From Mesaphorura yosii (Eukaryota > Arthropoda > Collembola > Poduromorpha > Tullbergiidae), in assembly GCA_009869945.1 (NCBI GenBank), contig WIXG01000295.1:1-64000 (forward strand): a stretch of DNA of 64,000 bases, written 5' to 3'. The position numbers were made by a program, and so were the translations under genes. Positions 23,483 to 35,600 of this stretch are shown here, piece after piece. Within the stretch, counting starts at the first letter, position 1. Every line of letters begins with the position of its first letter. Below the pieces are notes generated by a model, which made no database searches, had not been told where the DNA came from, and saw only the letters and a list, made by a program, of their open reading frames with translations.

Positions 23483-24961
23483 ATGCTGCGCGTTTCTTTC
23501 TTCTGTGGCACACTGACCAAGGAGCAGTCAGACAGTTATTTAGTCTTTCTTCAAGTTGTCTCCAAAATGCCTCGGCTGTCTCATCTGATTCCTCTGCAAT
23601 TGCGAGGGCCTTGGCCGGAATTCAAGTACACTCCAAAGGTCCTTAATATCCTGGGCAGGCTAAATTATTCGATACTGCGATGGGAATGGGCCAGTTACAA
23701 TTTCAGCACAGTGACCATCACTCAAGTGTACGAATCAGAATCCATGTTAAGCCATCGCGCCTGGAAATTTCTGTTTCTGTGCTCCTTATTCCAATCCTCA
23801 TTTGAGTTGACTCAGTTCCTTCTCCATTTTAACGAGTACTTGGCTGCTAAAACGATCGATGATTACTTGCTTCACTCAGTTTGGCTGACCGGAATTATGC
23901 TGGGTACCTCGCTCTTCTCGCACACGATCCTCTATCGACGAGACATTCCCCAAGTCATGAATCAGCTCTTCAAACTCAATGCTCTCTTTCGGTCAACCTT
24001 CCACAACCCGCATCTCTACTCAAGGGCGACCTGGAAGGTGGACATATTTGCCACAATTTACTTTGTCATGTGCCTCGGCGCCTATGCGATTCTGATTCCA
24101 CTTAATATCTGGTATCCACACAAGCACATTTACCTCACCTCACTTTTACCTTGTGTTCGACTACACGCCGAAGCCAACGTCGACAGTCCACACACGCCCT
24201 ACACTAGCCATTTTGAATATGCTTGTGTGTGTAACATGGCAATTTTGTTCATGTCCGTCCTGGAGACGTGTGTCACTTCAATAGTGTGGAGCTTGGGAAA
24301 TCTGGAGTGCTTTCTGAACCTGTATTATGCGGAATGCATGGTGGACTCGCTGGGAGCTCTGGAGTAAATGTCTTACATTCTAATCACAAGTTCCTAAATT
24401 TCATAAAAACACGCCATAAACGCAATTCCTATTTCCAGGAAACACAAGTCATCGTTGAGCACACGCCAGCAGTATCGCCTCTACCAGTCCATCCACGTCC
24501 TGAATCAGCACTTCAATACGAGTTTCGCAAACTTCGTGTTTCCAATGGCCAAGTTAACATTCGGCTCTGTATCAGTTTCTGCGCTGTACTCTGCAATAAA
24601 GCTCATCCACACGGGCTCCCACAACGTGCTTCTCGTTGGTCTGACCTTCATAATCACCATCGTGTCCATGTTCATCCAGTCGTTTCTCTACCCGAAGGCA
24701 GGTCGGATTGAGTCCATGTCGAGGCGGGTGGGCAAGCACGAGTACGGACGGAGTGAAGGCTGGGCAGGCATTCGTGCTCGGTACTCGGGAGTGTTCAATG
24801 CGCGCACGTCCTCAGCCCATGCCAAGCGAATTCTTTGCAAAGCGTTCACACCCTTTGCCGTGCATGTTGGCGTATTTTACGACATGACACCGAGCTCATA
24901 CTTAACATTCCTTCACCAAATTTTTAATCTCACACTACCTCTGTTAATGTTGACAGCATGA
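23483..24961 (+). CDS. Gustatory receptor family protein (7TM)
   Basis: Insect-type chemoreceptor: inverted seven-helix ligand-gated channel in sensory neuron membranes. Exons 23483-24363 and 24439-24961, phase matched, 467 aa; a later Met at 23568 (MPRLSHLIP) is also possible as the start (439 aa). Hydrophobic helices are spread along the length, for example SVWLTGIMLGTSLFSHTILY and IFATIYFVMCLGAYAILIPL, then AILFMSVLETCVTSIVWSL. The last helix has SYLTFLHQIF, a good match to the Gr signature TYhhhhhQF, preceded by PFAVHVGVFYDMTPSS, the usual Gr TM7 lead-in. Long intracellular loop 2 region is Cys/His-rich. Poly(A) signal AATAAA at 25020-25025. No tandem paralogue in the window. Ligand unknown. 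Confidence 0.85.
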
Positions 24962-25136
24962 ACGTTCAGGCCGTTCAAGTCATGAACTGAAACTTGGTAT
25001 TTGCTTTACATTTCTAACGAATAAAACACAAACAGCTAAAGGCAGAGGAGTTTGCAAAAGAAAGGCCCTCAGTTTTGGGTCGGTTTATTGATTTCGTTTC
25101 ACTATACATTTTCCATAATAAACATTGCATAATTTG

Positions 25137-25600
25137 TTAGGCATCGGACTCCTCCTCGATCACAAGAGGAGCCACGAAAGGGCCATCAACTGATCTTGAA
25201 CCTTCTTTTGGGGAAGCACTCGTCGCGCCTGCTGACTGTGTAGCACTCCTATGCACAACCAGTGAATTACCAGTGCCCTGAAATTCAAATTGCAATTGCT
25301 ATCAGTTTTCAGGTCAATTTGAAACAAGCACAAGTATCCAAGATGCAAGGCAATACCTGAGCCTTCTGGTGAAGGACGCCAGCAATACGAAAAGAAACCT
25401 AAGCAGAACGAAAGTGGATTTCATGATTTCAGTTTACGATTTGACGTCAGTATTGACCGTGGTGGTTCGAAGGGACGAATCGCTATTTTAGCGACTCAGG
25501 AAGCAGTTCATAAAGATTTTGATCCTGTACAGTTAAGAGCTCCATCATCTCAACAGGTGTCAACCTGACGCGGCATTTGCTCCTACAGCTTAGTGAATCA
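25137..25600 (-). CDS. 3' exons of an unidentified minus-strand gene, partial model
   Basis: Two exons with good splice sites and matching phase: 25398-25357 (reads VSFRIAGVLHQKAQ) and 25277-25137 (begins GTGNSLVVHRSATQSAGA, ends VIEEESDA and stop). A minus-strand AATAAA (TTTATT at about 25084) lies 50 bp beyond the stop, which supports a real 3' end. Further upstream, around 25600-25489, the minus strand reads TPVEMMELLTVQDQNLYELL before a stop; it looks coding, and could donate via GTACAG, but the join is unproven. Convergent with the gustatory receptor gene. I do not recognise the family. Confidence 0.3.
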
Positions 25601-26028
25601 TGATTATGAGCTCCTCATTAGAAGAAAACACCGCTTGAACCTCTGTAAGCACGTTTTTCATTTTGACTCCGCTTAATTCGACTTTTAATACCACTTATTC
25701 ATAAACAACGTTAAAAGATCACACCCTAGGTGGCCACGTATCGGCGGTGTCGGTAAAGCGACTTTCAAGATGAATAGCGACCGTCATCAACTGAATAAAT
25801 TGAATATTCGACTCGTATTTCCAAAATGGTGGGAAAAGTGCATTTTATCGGATTTTCGTTCTTGGCTCAACACATGAGTTTTAACACACATTTTTGTGCA
25901 GATCGCTGAATTTTTAATTCTAATTGAAACGAGTTTTAACTCAAAATTGTGATCTTATAGGAGGGTATGAACTGCAATCTTCTAGACATTAATTCCGGAG
26001 ACCGTAGAATTTGAGCGCTGTTTGTTGC

Positions 26029-27228
26029 TCACACTAACCACACACCGCATCTGTCTGTCTCTACGATGCCACCAACCAAGACACGTTCATTGCGGCAGCC
26101 AGCAGAAAGATATTTGGACCCATACGAAGTCGGGTTTGGTGGGACGCAGTAATGCGGTTCCACGGGTTTGCGAGGAACGCACGCATTTCTGTCTAGGGCA
26201 TTGACACTGTAATCGCACGACCGACCTTCAAACGCTTGAGCGGCCGCGTCATGTTTTTGGAAGTGATTCCAGTTGTAACCCGGAATCAGGGGCTCGTTCT
26301 CTGAAGGTGGTGGTTTTGGCTCGTAGCGCTGTTCACGACCGTCATACGGTTTCCTGCAGCCATATCGCTCTCTTCGATATATGCTGCCCTTATCACAGAA
26401 ATTAGGCTGGCTGCATTCTCCATCCCTAGGCTGCAAACCGCAGTCGCAGCTGCAGGTGCAGTAAAGCGCGAGCTCCTTCTTCCTCTCCAGGATGTAATCT
26501 GGCACTCGACCATATCCTGGCTTCAGAACGAAGTTCCTTGCCCATCCAGATTTGTACCACGATTGAGTGTGACCTCGAGAATCATCGACGATGCGCGCCT
26601 CGGGTAATTTTGCTGGTTGTCTAATCACTCTCAACGCATTTCTCAAAAGATGATCTGGAGGACATTCGTGAGTTCGGATTGGTTTTCGTTTGCAACCGGT
26701 GCCCGAAACACCAAACTTGGCTTGGGCTGCCCTTTGTTGAACATCTTCGCATCCTTCGATAGGGTGTTGTGACAGCGACGAAAGTAACTCCGAGTTCATT
26801 TGTTGGCTGTGTTCAGACTTCTTGCTCTTGCTCCGATGTGAACTTGGCACCCGCCTGTTGCTTCGAAACGAAGTTGACTTCGGGTTCCTACTCTGAAGGA
26901 AACTGGACTTGGTGCTTTTATTCTGACCCGAGCTTGGCATTTTGCTAATGTTCGGGTGCGTACTTGGCATTGTGATTGTGTTCCGATGTGAGATTGCCAT
27001 CATAGCTGTGAAGCGAATGCGCAACTTAACTTAGTTTAGACAGATAACCTACCTCTAGTGGACTGTCAGGCATGACTTACGCCTGATTGATACAGAATTA
27101 TCCACACTGCACTGCCCTGATTTTAGGCTGCGGCGCATGAAATCCTGTACTGCTGCTTCTAAGAAGCCGTAGTCTAGGTAGGACCAGTTTGTTCTCGGGG
27201 TAACATTCTTATTCATGACTTCATGCAT
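26029..27228 (-). CDS. Cys-rich protein with an enkurin-like motif
   Basis: Exons 27228-27081 and 27005-26029, joined by a 75-bp GT-AG intron in phase; 374 aa starting MHEVMNKNV. An upstream in-frame extension exists without a Met. The N-terminal third is Ser/Lys/Arg-rich and low-complexity (many S-K, S-R pairs). The middle has NFVLKPGYGRVPDYILERKK, which follows the (F/Y)GxVPxYLxxRK start motif of enkurin-domain proteins of sperm and cilia. Next comes a Cys cluster (CTCSCDCGL), more Cys, and repeated Gly/Tyr/Pro patches (SYGSKYLSAGC). The C-terminus has no domain I recognise. A role at the axoneme would fit the motif, composition and tissue-restricted look of such proteins but is inference; the usual rest of the enkurin domain is missing. 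Confidence 0.6.
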
Positions 27229-28703
27229 TTCATCATCACAAATCCGAGTATGCTTCAAGAAGCAGGGCAGCCAGACGGAATAGAATAACAGCCACTGACA
27301 CGCAAAAGCAGCATACACGTACAGCTCCAACTTTTGCAATCAATAGGTCTGCGCTAGCATGTTCAAGTTCCAAAGTTCAGTGTTGCTAATTGCTTTACGT
27401 TTCTTAAATTCCAGGTAGTCTTGCTACCCATATTTCACATATGATTTCATTCTCATTCATCAGTGTTTAGCCATTTAAGCGTAATGCATTAATCAAGATG
27501 CATTACGTAAAACGAACTTGAATACGATCTCTTTTCTTTTATAATCCAAAAACATGTAAAATACACGATGGACAAAGTGTTCTGAACTGAACTCAGGTAC
27601 TTGGGCTCGTATAATGGGCAAGTTACACATTAACTGCATATTGCGTGATTTGATTTATTGTACTAATTGTTGTAGTCATTGTTTCGCATGTTGATGAAGG
27701 TCGCAGAAGATAGGAGCAAATGCAAGAGGATAAAATTATATAACTTAATTGGCTCCGGCTGCGTACTGCGAGCGAACTTGAAACTGCTCTGTTCTTCCAA
27801 CGCCAACAATGTACGTACACCTAATCATTTTCAATACAACAATGAGAAACGAATGAATGACGTAAGAAATGAATACGTGAAAACATGAATTCTAAACCAT
27901 TAGCCTCATAGATATTGTCTATAAAGACCACTTGTTTAAAACACAGGTTGTTTTAATCATTCATGTGTGTGACCTGCTATTCTTTTATCCTGCACGTACT
28001 TTTAAGTTAATTCCAACCATTATTAATTCTCATTGACTAGACGTTCAGTTTCAACGTGTGAAAATCTGCCGGGTTTTGCGTCACGACGTAGGCGAGTGAG
28101 GTTCAGAAGTCGGATTTGAGACAGATAGTAATTGGAATACCTCACTGTTCTATTTCTGCCGCTTTTTTGACTAATTGCTTTAAATAGTCTGCATAAACTT
28201 GGAGTCAACTCTGTTTAGAATCTCATCAATCAACATATTCACTGTCCCGTCAAAGCCAACTCATTCATCGCGAAGCCGAAGCCTGCCTGTGCACATAATT
28301 TTAGACCTGACCTTAGCACCTGAGCCAAAAAGCCAAGTCCGAAGCTGGTGCAGCGTTTACTCGGCGTGTGCTCGTAACGTAACGACGTCAGAAGTTAATT
28401 ATCGTAAACAGTGCATTCACACGACCTCATTAATAACTCATCTTGAAGATACTGAGCCAAGTCATGGACTGTCTTGTTCTTGGAACAATCCTTTGAATCA
28501 TGCACGGCTACACAAATAAACATCATCCCCGCAAATCGTGTATGAGCTTCTGGAATTTTTAGTTTATTGTTCTTTTATAAGGACGAATGAATTCCTCATT
28601 CTTCAGTGCATCATCTCTCAGTTCAGTATTTTAGACCAGTTCAGTCCAGAACAGTGCAGACTAACAGAAAGTTCAAAACTTACGACTCAACTGTGCTTAC
28701 AAA
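27229..28703. other. Intergenic
   Basis: About 1.5 kb, AT-rich. Open frames at 27679-27888 and 28199-28519 (plus) have no splice partners or family features. Nothing else recognised. Confidence 0.45.
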
Positions 28704-30754
28704 ATGGCTGCAATTTTTAAGTTGTTCGGCCGTACAGCAGGACTTATTGATGGCTGGGGTTTGAGTAAATTAGTAACATGCATTTTGGTGATGTAGTAAG
28801 TTGCCCACACCTCATATTGAATCGGAATACCTACTTATTAACTTGACTTTAGACTCACATTTTCAAAATGCTCGAACGGAGCTGATTCACGCTTCAAGCA
28901 ATTACAACTAACCTTCACAAATAGGAGAAGTCAAGGTCTAATTTTATTTTTCAGTTCCTCGTCAATTCACGAGTGCCTCGCGACCGGGCTTGGACTTTTC
29001 AGCGAGATTTCGCCAGCAGCAGCGGCGGGGCCGGCGTCAGTCACGTTGAGTCGATCGCGCCGCGATGGATTCAACACACTGAAAGACGCCGAGAGTGTGA
29101 TTCCCACCAACTACAGCATTCACGAACCACCGCCACCAGGCGGCGATGAAGATGGAGGGAGCACAAACGTGGACTTTTATATTCTTATCGTGGGAGTACG
29201 CAACATTCAAGAAGTGACGGAGGAGCTCCAGGTTGAGCTCAACCTCCAGATTTACTGGAGAGACACGCGGCTCTCACACTTGGCGGACAAAAGTGGAAAC
29301 CGGTTTGTAGTTCTCAATCCCGTCCTGATTGAGCAAATCTGGCACCCTGATATCTTCATTGGTCAGTCAAGTGCAATTGATCCTTCTTTATGTGATTCCC
29401 ACGATAATGGAGACGTTATTGACATGAATTTGCAGACCATGTAAAGAAAATTGAACAGCCAAAGCTCATCTCGACGCCTGCATCTCTGCGGATCTACCCG
29501 GACAGCACTATTCGATATTCAGGGAGACTGACGATCACAATGGCCTGTAGCTTTGACTTCCATTTCTTTCCAGCAGACACTCAACGATGTGCCATTGAGT
29601 TTAAAAGCTGTAAGCTGGAATTTGTTCAGTGAAATTTAGCAGTCCTTCTTTTCCACTGACTGTTCCAGAAAACTTTTATTTTATAGATGCTTATTCGGAT
29701 AAAATTCTAACGCTTGACTGGCGTGAACATAAACCAGCTGCAATCAAGAAGCAGTTGTCTTCATCGTTGCCAAATTTTAGAGTTGGTTTGGGAAACACTC
29801 AAAATTTTACAGTGGCAACCTCCTCGGGTAAATTTCTAATTTTTATATCGCTTTCATCAGTGATCCTGATTTGGATTTTGCAGGACAATACTCGGCCATA
29901 AGTTTTACAATCATTCTACGACGACTCCTGAACTTCCACCTGATTCAAACGTACTTGCCTTCTGCTCTCTTCATAATTGTGTCGTGGCTGTCATTTTTAG
30001 TAGCGCCAGAATCAATCCCTGGGCGAATGACTCTTTGTATAACAACGTTGCTTACAATGACAGCCATGTTCTCCTCGGTGCGACAAAATATTCCAAACGT
30101 CAGTTACATTAAAGCTTTGGATATTTGGATGGTGACATGCATCTTTTTCGTATTCTTTACATTGCTAGAGTACACGATAATTCTCAAGTGAGTAGACTAA
30201 ATATCTGAACTCCTACGTCTGAAGCAAGAATTTCACACTGCTTTCTTTTCAGGTTGAAAAGCATTAAGGCGAGGCCCGCTGCTGAGTCCGTAAACAACAA
30301 CACGTTCACACCCAGTTCGAATGCCTCCGAAACCCCGAAGAAGACGCCCAATGGAAATCTGATGCTCGGTGCAAGGCAAACGAACGTGCGTGACAAATCG
30401 TCAAACACACCAACATGGATTCACATTTCAGAGCACGGGGATCACGTTTGTTATGCAAGTAACTCGAGCGAATGTGGACACACAAATGAGAATGCGGACG
30501 GACCGAGGTTACGTGCCGGGTTCATCCCCGCCACGGCCGACCCAGTGCCAATGTCATCTCCGCCTGCCACTCCTGCCTCATCAGCGGCGCCAGCAACCAG
30601 TGCCCACGAGGATGTGATATCCCGAATCGAGACCATAATGTCCAAGCTGATCCCGGCTTGCTTTGTGCTTTTTAATTTTATTTACTGGCCTTGGCTCATC
30701 CTAGCCGCAGACTATTTCAATGAAGCAGAATTTGAGAACACAAATTATGCATAG
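28704..30754 (+). CDS. Cys-loop ligand-gated anion channel subunit (GlyR/pHCl-like)
   Basis: Pentameric neurotransmitter- or proton-gated channel subunit. Six exons: 28704-28795, 28955-29361, 29436-29609, 29687-29827, 29884-30187, 30253-30754; 539 aa. Exon 1 (MAAIFKLFGRTAGLIDGWGL) provides a signal-anchor-like start. The extracellular domain has LQIYWRDTRLSHL, IWHPDIFIG and the Cys-loop CSFDFHFFPADTQRC with 13 residues between the cysteines. M1 begins LIQTYLPSALFIIVSWLSFL, M2 is PGRMTLCITTLLTMTAMFSS, M3 VSYIKALDIWMVTCIFFVFF, and M4 near the end IPACFVLFNFIYWPWLILA. The M2 entrance is P-G-R where most anion channels have P-A-R; the 0' Arg is kept. The M3-M4 loop is long and rich in Ser, Thr, Pro and Asn. 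Subfamily (glutamate, histamine, pH, other) is not resolved. Poly(A) signal at 30785-30790. Confidence 0.92.
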
Positions 30755-32609
30755 TATTTGTAAGACGGACTTTAAATTTGTGCAAATAAACGCCTAATGC
30801 AAATTTTGTACAGTGTACAATTTTGTAGTACTTGCGTGAACCGGCGAACTCACTCAATTTCATTGAACAGCTTATTGATAAATACGCGTTGTATAGAATC
30901 GTAACTCGTTCTGAGCTTCAAAGTTCGCAATGCGTCTTGCGCGTGCAAAAAGGAGGCAAGAATTCGCAAGCTCAAACATGCACAGTTTTCATCCATTCGC
31001 CCTTTCACGATTTGTGCTTACATGATTTAGGAAGTAGTATAGCTTTAGCATACGAATGAGATAATTTAAATCGCCAATCACCATCATACGAGTACAAACA
31101 AACCTTGCAAATGCATATCACCAGCTTGTCGCAAAGGCACGGTGGTAACACACAGAAAGAGGCCTACTACAATGGAACAGGTGAATCATTTCTGCATAAA
31201 GTCAAGTTGGTATAAAAGCACTGGCAAAGGCAGAACAAAGTAAAAAACTGGATACATTGCTCACTGAACTGCTGTCGTGCCCAACCCAGAGTACGAGGAC
31301 GAGCACGAGAGTCGAATCGACACAGAAACCTTCTGTCTGCAAGTTTGCATGTACTTGCAGTTTATTTACCGGCACAACTTGCGGGCCGGCCCCAGACCGA
31401 CTGTGATTGTCAGTTTTACGTCGTTTTAGTTTTAATTTTAATCGCAGTGATTCAGTTGAAGAACCTCCGTCCTCAATCCAAAAAGCAAACAATTATTGGT
31501 GCTAACACTGGCAAAGTTAAGTGACTGAGTTCTTTGATCAACGTTTTATGCGGATTCACCAAGTGGAATTTAATCAATGTAGGACGTGTTCAGCGTAGAT
31601 GGAAGCCGGCAGTGTTTTAATTCTTAGCTCATTCAATGGGTAAATGAATTGCAGTTCTTGCCTAGCGGTGTAAAGCACGTAAGTAAGAAAAACCATCCAA
31701 TTAATTAATTAGCAGGCTGGTGCAGATAAAGTAAAGCTAAGTTGTAGGCGGATTTCATTTTAGACTTGGCCAAGAATGGCTCATGTCTTCGGTTTAACGC
31801 ATTTTAGTATCTACATCCCATTGTTACATAATTTTCTCACAACCTGTATTATTGAATCACTATTCCATAAAGTACGTATATGTTTTTTGGCCGCTTCAAG
31901 TGTAGGGAGCAGAGCAGTTTTTTTGTAACCTGATGTAAACCCGTTTCCTAGAACCATGAGGCTCGGCTCAAGGTTACCTAAACCGAGAAGCTTTTATCGC
32001 CATTGCATTGTTTGTGCGTGAAACTTTAATAAATGAATCATTCATTTAGTGACAGCCTTGGCCTTGTAGTTGCTGCTATTTTAAATCGCATCATTCTCAT
32101 TCTAGACGTAGCATCGTGTCACAAATTTTATGAGCGTGCATTCGTATTCGGGCCGTGAATGTTCCAACTGGAAGTGCTTTCCATGAAATCGATTTTAAGA
32201 TTTGTCAATGTAATCTAAGGTCATCATTTTTATGTGGGGAAAAGTTTACCTGCACTCCGCACCTCGCCTGTGACTGTGGCCATGCTTGTCGCGCAATGTT
32301 TTTGACAACTTGAAAACGGTCTTATCAAACACGGAAATTAGCTTTTTGTAGACGTGGCTGAAAATAATGTCACTGCATTCATGTACTACGTACGGCTCAA
32401 ATGATGTTGACATTTTCATAATTGGCATACAGGTTGAGTTTCAGAATCCTATCAGATCCAAGCGATAAGAGAGTTAATGCGCGACGCTTTGAGCTCTGTA
32501 TGACTTTGTCCATGCCCATTACGGTGCCCAGTCGGCCATTTGATAGATTTCTTCTATTCCTTTGCAGTGTAGCTCTTCAAAAATTACGACACCGAAACAC
32601 TTCTCCAAC
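30755..32609. other. Intergenic, 5' flank of the PARP gene
   Basis: About 1.85 kb without supported genes; contains the poly(A) signal of the channel gene at 30785 and, at the right end, the probable 5' UTR and promoter of the PARP gene. Confidence 0.45.
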
Positions 32610-35600
32610 ATGGGAAAAGTGAGAAAACCTCGCGCTAACAAGATCGTCGCAGCGAATACAAGCAATGACGCGACCGGGATATCCACATCACCGGAAGTTG
32701 AGAAAAAACCGACCGTGGCTTCATTTGGCAGGGTAGCCCGACGAAACCCGGATGCTAATTCCAGCCCAGGTAATGCACCAAAGCCGCCTCTGGCCAAATC
32801 CAAGCCCGTGACTCCCCAGAAACGTGCGCATGAATCGGATACGAACAACAATGCTAATGCGAAGACGGGACCAGCAAAACGAGTTCGGACTCAGCGAAAA
32901 CCGTACCAAGCAGAAGATCCGATTCCGAAGAAGTTACTTAACCAGTTGTTGGCAACTGATAACAAGGCTTCTTCCAGTAAACCTCCGACCGCTTCGTCAT
33001 CATCAGCTGGAACCGCCCCGAAGCGACAAGACAAAACAAAAGGAAAAGCTAGTCCCAAATCCAACAAATCCAAAGAGAAGACCGGGACGGCAATGGCAAA
33101 TACAAAGAAAGCGGCTGCGCAAGTCGACAAACCAGCTGCAGCGAAGAAAGCAACCACAAAAACTACCCTGCCCGTGAAGAAGCGATTGTCGACTACTTCA
33201 ACGGTCAGCAAATCTAAGGTGAGCATGACCAGCGTCACTGTAGCCGAAACAGACCCAGTTGTAACTACCAGCACCAGCACTAGCAAGAAATCGGCAAGGA
33301 CAAAAGGCAAGGCAAGACAGGACAGTCCTTCCCCCAAACAAGTGCAAGATGACAGGCCTCCGTTCTCAACGTCCACCGAAATTATTCCTCCTCGAATGTG
33401 GAAAACTACATCCAAATCTGTATTGAATCAAGTATCCGCCAGCAGTAAGAATATATCCAAGAAGAAACTGCAGAATCCTGAGCCTACTGCCAGTGCTACT
33501 CCCAAATCTAAACCTACAAAAACGAAATCAAAGAAGCAAAAAGTTGTGGCCGCGGCCTCACTGATCGACATGCTGGAGCCGCCTCCGACGCTTCCGATAA
33601 ACGCCGTTGTCTCGGCTTTGAAGAAGCGAAAGAAGCTGCCGCCTTTACTTTCAAGGCCACACGTGACAGAATACAAAGTCGACCCAACCTTCGACTCTGA
33701 ACTTCCGATGCCATTCATTTCAACCATGGTCCAGTCGAAGCTGCTGATTCGCGCAGTCCGCACTGGGAACATGGCTCAACTTGAGGCTTTAATCCAAGAT
33801 CCTGAACATATTTGCTGCTTTAACATAACGCGAAGCTTGAGCGACACTGAAACCGCGTTTCTCGCAGCTGTGAAAGCTGGCAACGTTCAGGCCATGAAGC
33901 TGGTCCTCCACACCGCGAAAATAGTGAACAAGTTGGGTCCATATCCGGATTTGTTATTGCAGCCCGAATCCACCGGAACACCCTCATACCGCATGTTTGG
34001 GCACGCGATGAGAAACGTGTCCGTTGCTCGTGGCTCGAAAGAAGGTACGAATTATATCCCTAAAATGATTGTCTTAAAATGTGTTCTGAACTTAAGAATT
34101 TCTTCATGTCACAGGAAACGATGCGCTAATCAAAGATGAGAACTTATACCGCGACAAGAGCAAGAATTTCACTCTTCATGAAGCCAACACCACTCTTCTG
34201 CAATATGCGTTAGACAAAGGTTTATCGTGGAATGAAATTACGAAACTGATGCAAGCGAATGATCATGACGGTCAGGAGTCATTGAAACAAAGTGCGCCTT
34301 ATCGGATGTATGACGCAGTTTGCCGAGGTCACGTCGGGTTAGCAGCAGGTTCGCAAACAAAGACTACAAGCTACATGCATGCCGATCTAAAATGTTCGTT
34401 TTTTAAATTTAGAACTTGTGGATATGGGGCTCTCTCGAGGTGGTTATGGATTCAATCAATTACACAAGGAAGCACTAAGCCTCACCGGTGGCACCGCCTT
34501 CACTCCGTTCAAGTCCATTTCAGTCACAAAGAAAGCAATCAATCGTGTAACTCCCGTCCATTGCGCAGCCATCAACCCGGATCCGTACTACATCAAAACC
34601 CTGCTTGGAGTTCGGCAAGAGTACAATGTCCTTGATTTGTTCGGGAGAAGCCCCATTCATTTTGCTGCCGCAAATTCAAAGCCAGCCGTACTAGAATTCT
34701 TGATCAGTCAAGGCATTTCAGTGCTTTTGGCGGACAAAGAGGGAAAGACTCCATTGTACATCGCCGCGGAGTTCGGCCGAGTTGATAACGTGCGAGCCAT
34801 CATAAAGTCACAGCAGCAGTTCGAGAGTGGTGATGCACAGAATGTACCGACAGACTTCAACAAGGATCCGCTTATAAATCGTCCCAATCTCAAGAATGGG
34901 CAGAGCCCAATTCATGTCGCTGCTGAAAAGGGTCATTACGATGTGGTTAATGTGCTTCTGGATTTGGGCGCAACTCCAAATCGAGCACTGTCGGCCCAAT
35001 TCGACAAGTTGACATCTGCTATGATTGCAGCCAAGTTTGGACATTTGAACATCCTGAAGTTGCTGATTGATAAGGGTGAAATTAACATCGAGGAAGGTGA
35101 CAAGCGCGGAAAGACGGCTCTGACACACGCGGTCATCGAAGGGCAAGGCCATGTTGTTTCGTATTTGCTACGTTTGGGAGTGGACAACAAGGTGAAAGAT
35201 ACTTCTGGGAATACGCCGGCACATTATGCTGCTGCATATGGCTGGTACTTCATCTGGAACCTGCTAATGGAATCTGGATGTGATCCAAATGAAGCAAATG
35301 ATTGGAAAATGACGCCAGTGGGCATCGCATTCCTCAAAGGCCACATGGGCTTAGTTGAAGTGATTTTGAAAGAACCTGGAATTGATATCAATGCGCCAAT
35401 TGATGATACAACAGGTAAATGTCTTTTACGAAAATGGAATTACTTGAACAAAGCACGACAATCCGGCAATTAATTAATTCCAATAGGCCGAAATTTGCTC
35501 CTCCAAACCTGCAGCGAATTAAGTCCTTCATTCACTGACAAACTGAAGTTCCTGATTGAGAAGCAAGGAGCGGACTGCCACGCGGTGGACATGGAAAAGT

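Noticed and set aside
28199-28519. 106-codon plus frame before the ligand-gated channel
   Set aside because: No recognised content, no donor at its end in phase, and a separate exon 1 with a correct GTAAGT donor was found at 28704-28795.
33428-33772. Reverse-strand open frame of 114 codons inside the PARP first exon, and a 174-codon one nearby
   Set aside because: Shadow of the low-complexity, Lys-rich coding strand; no protein-family content, no splice partners.
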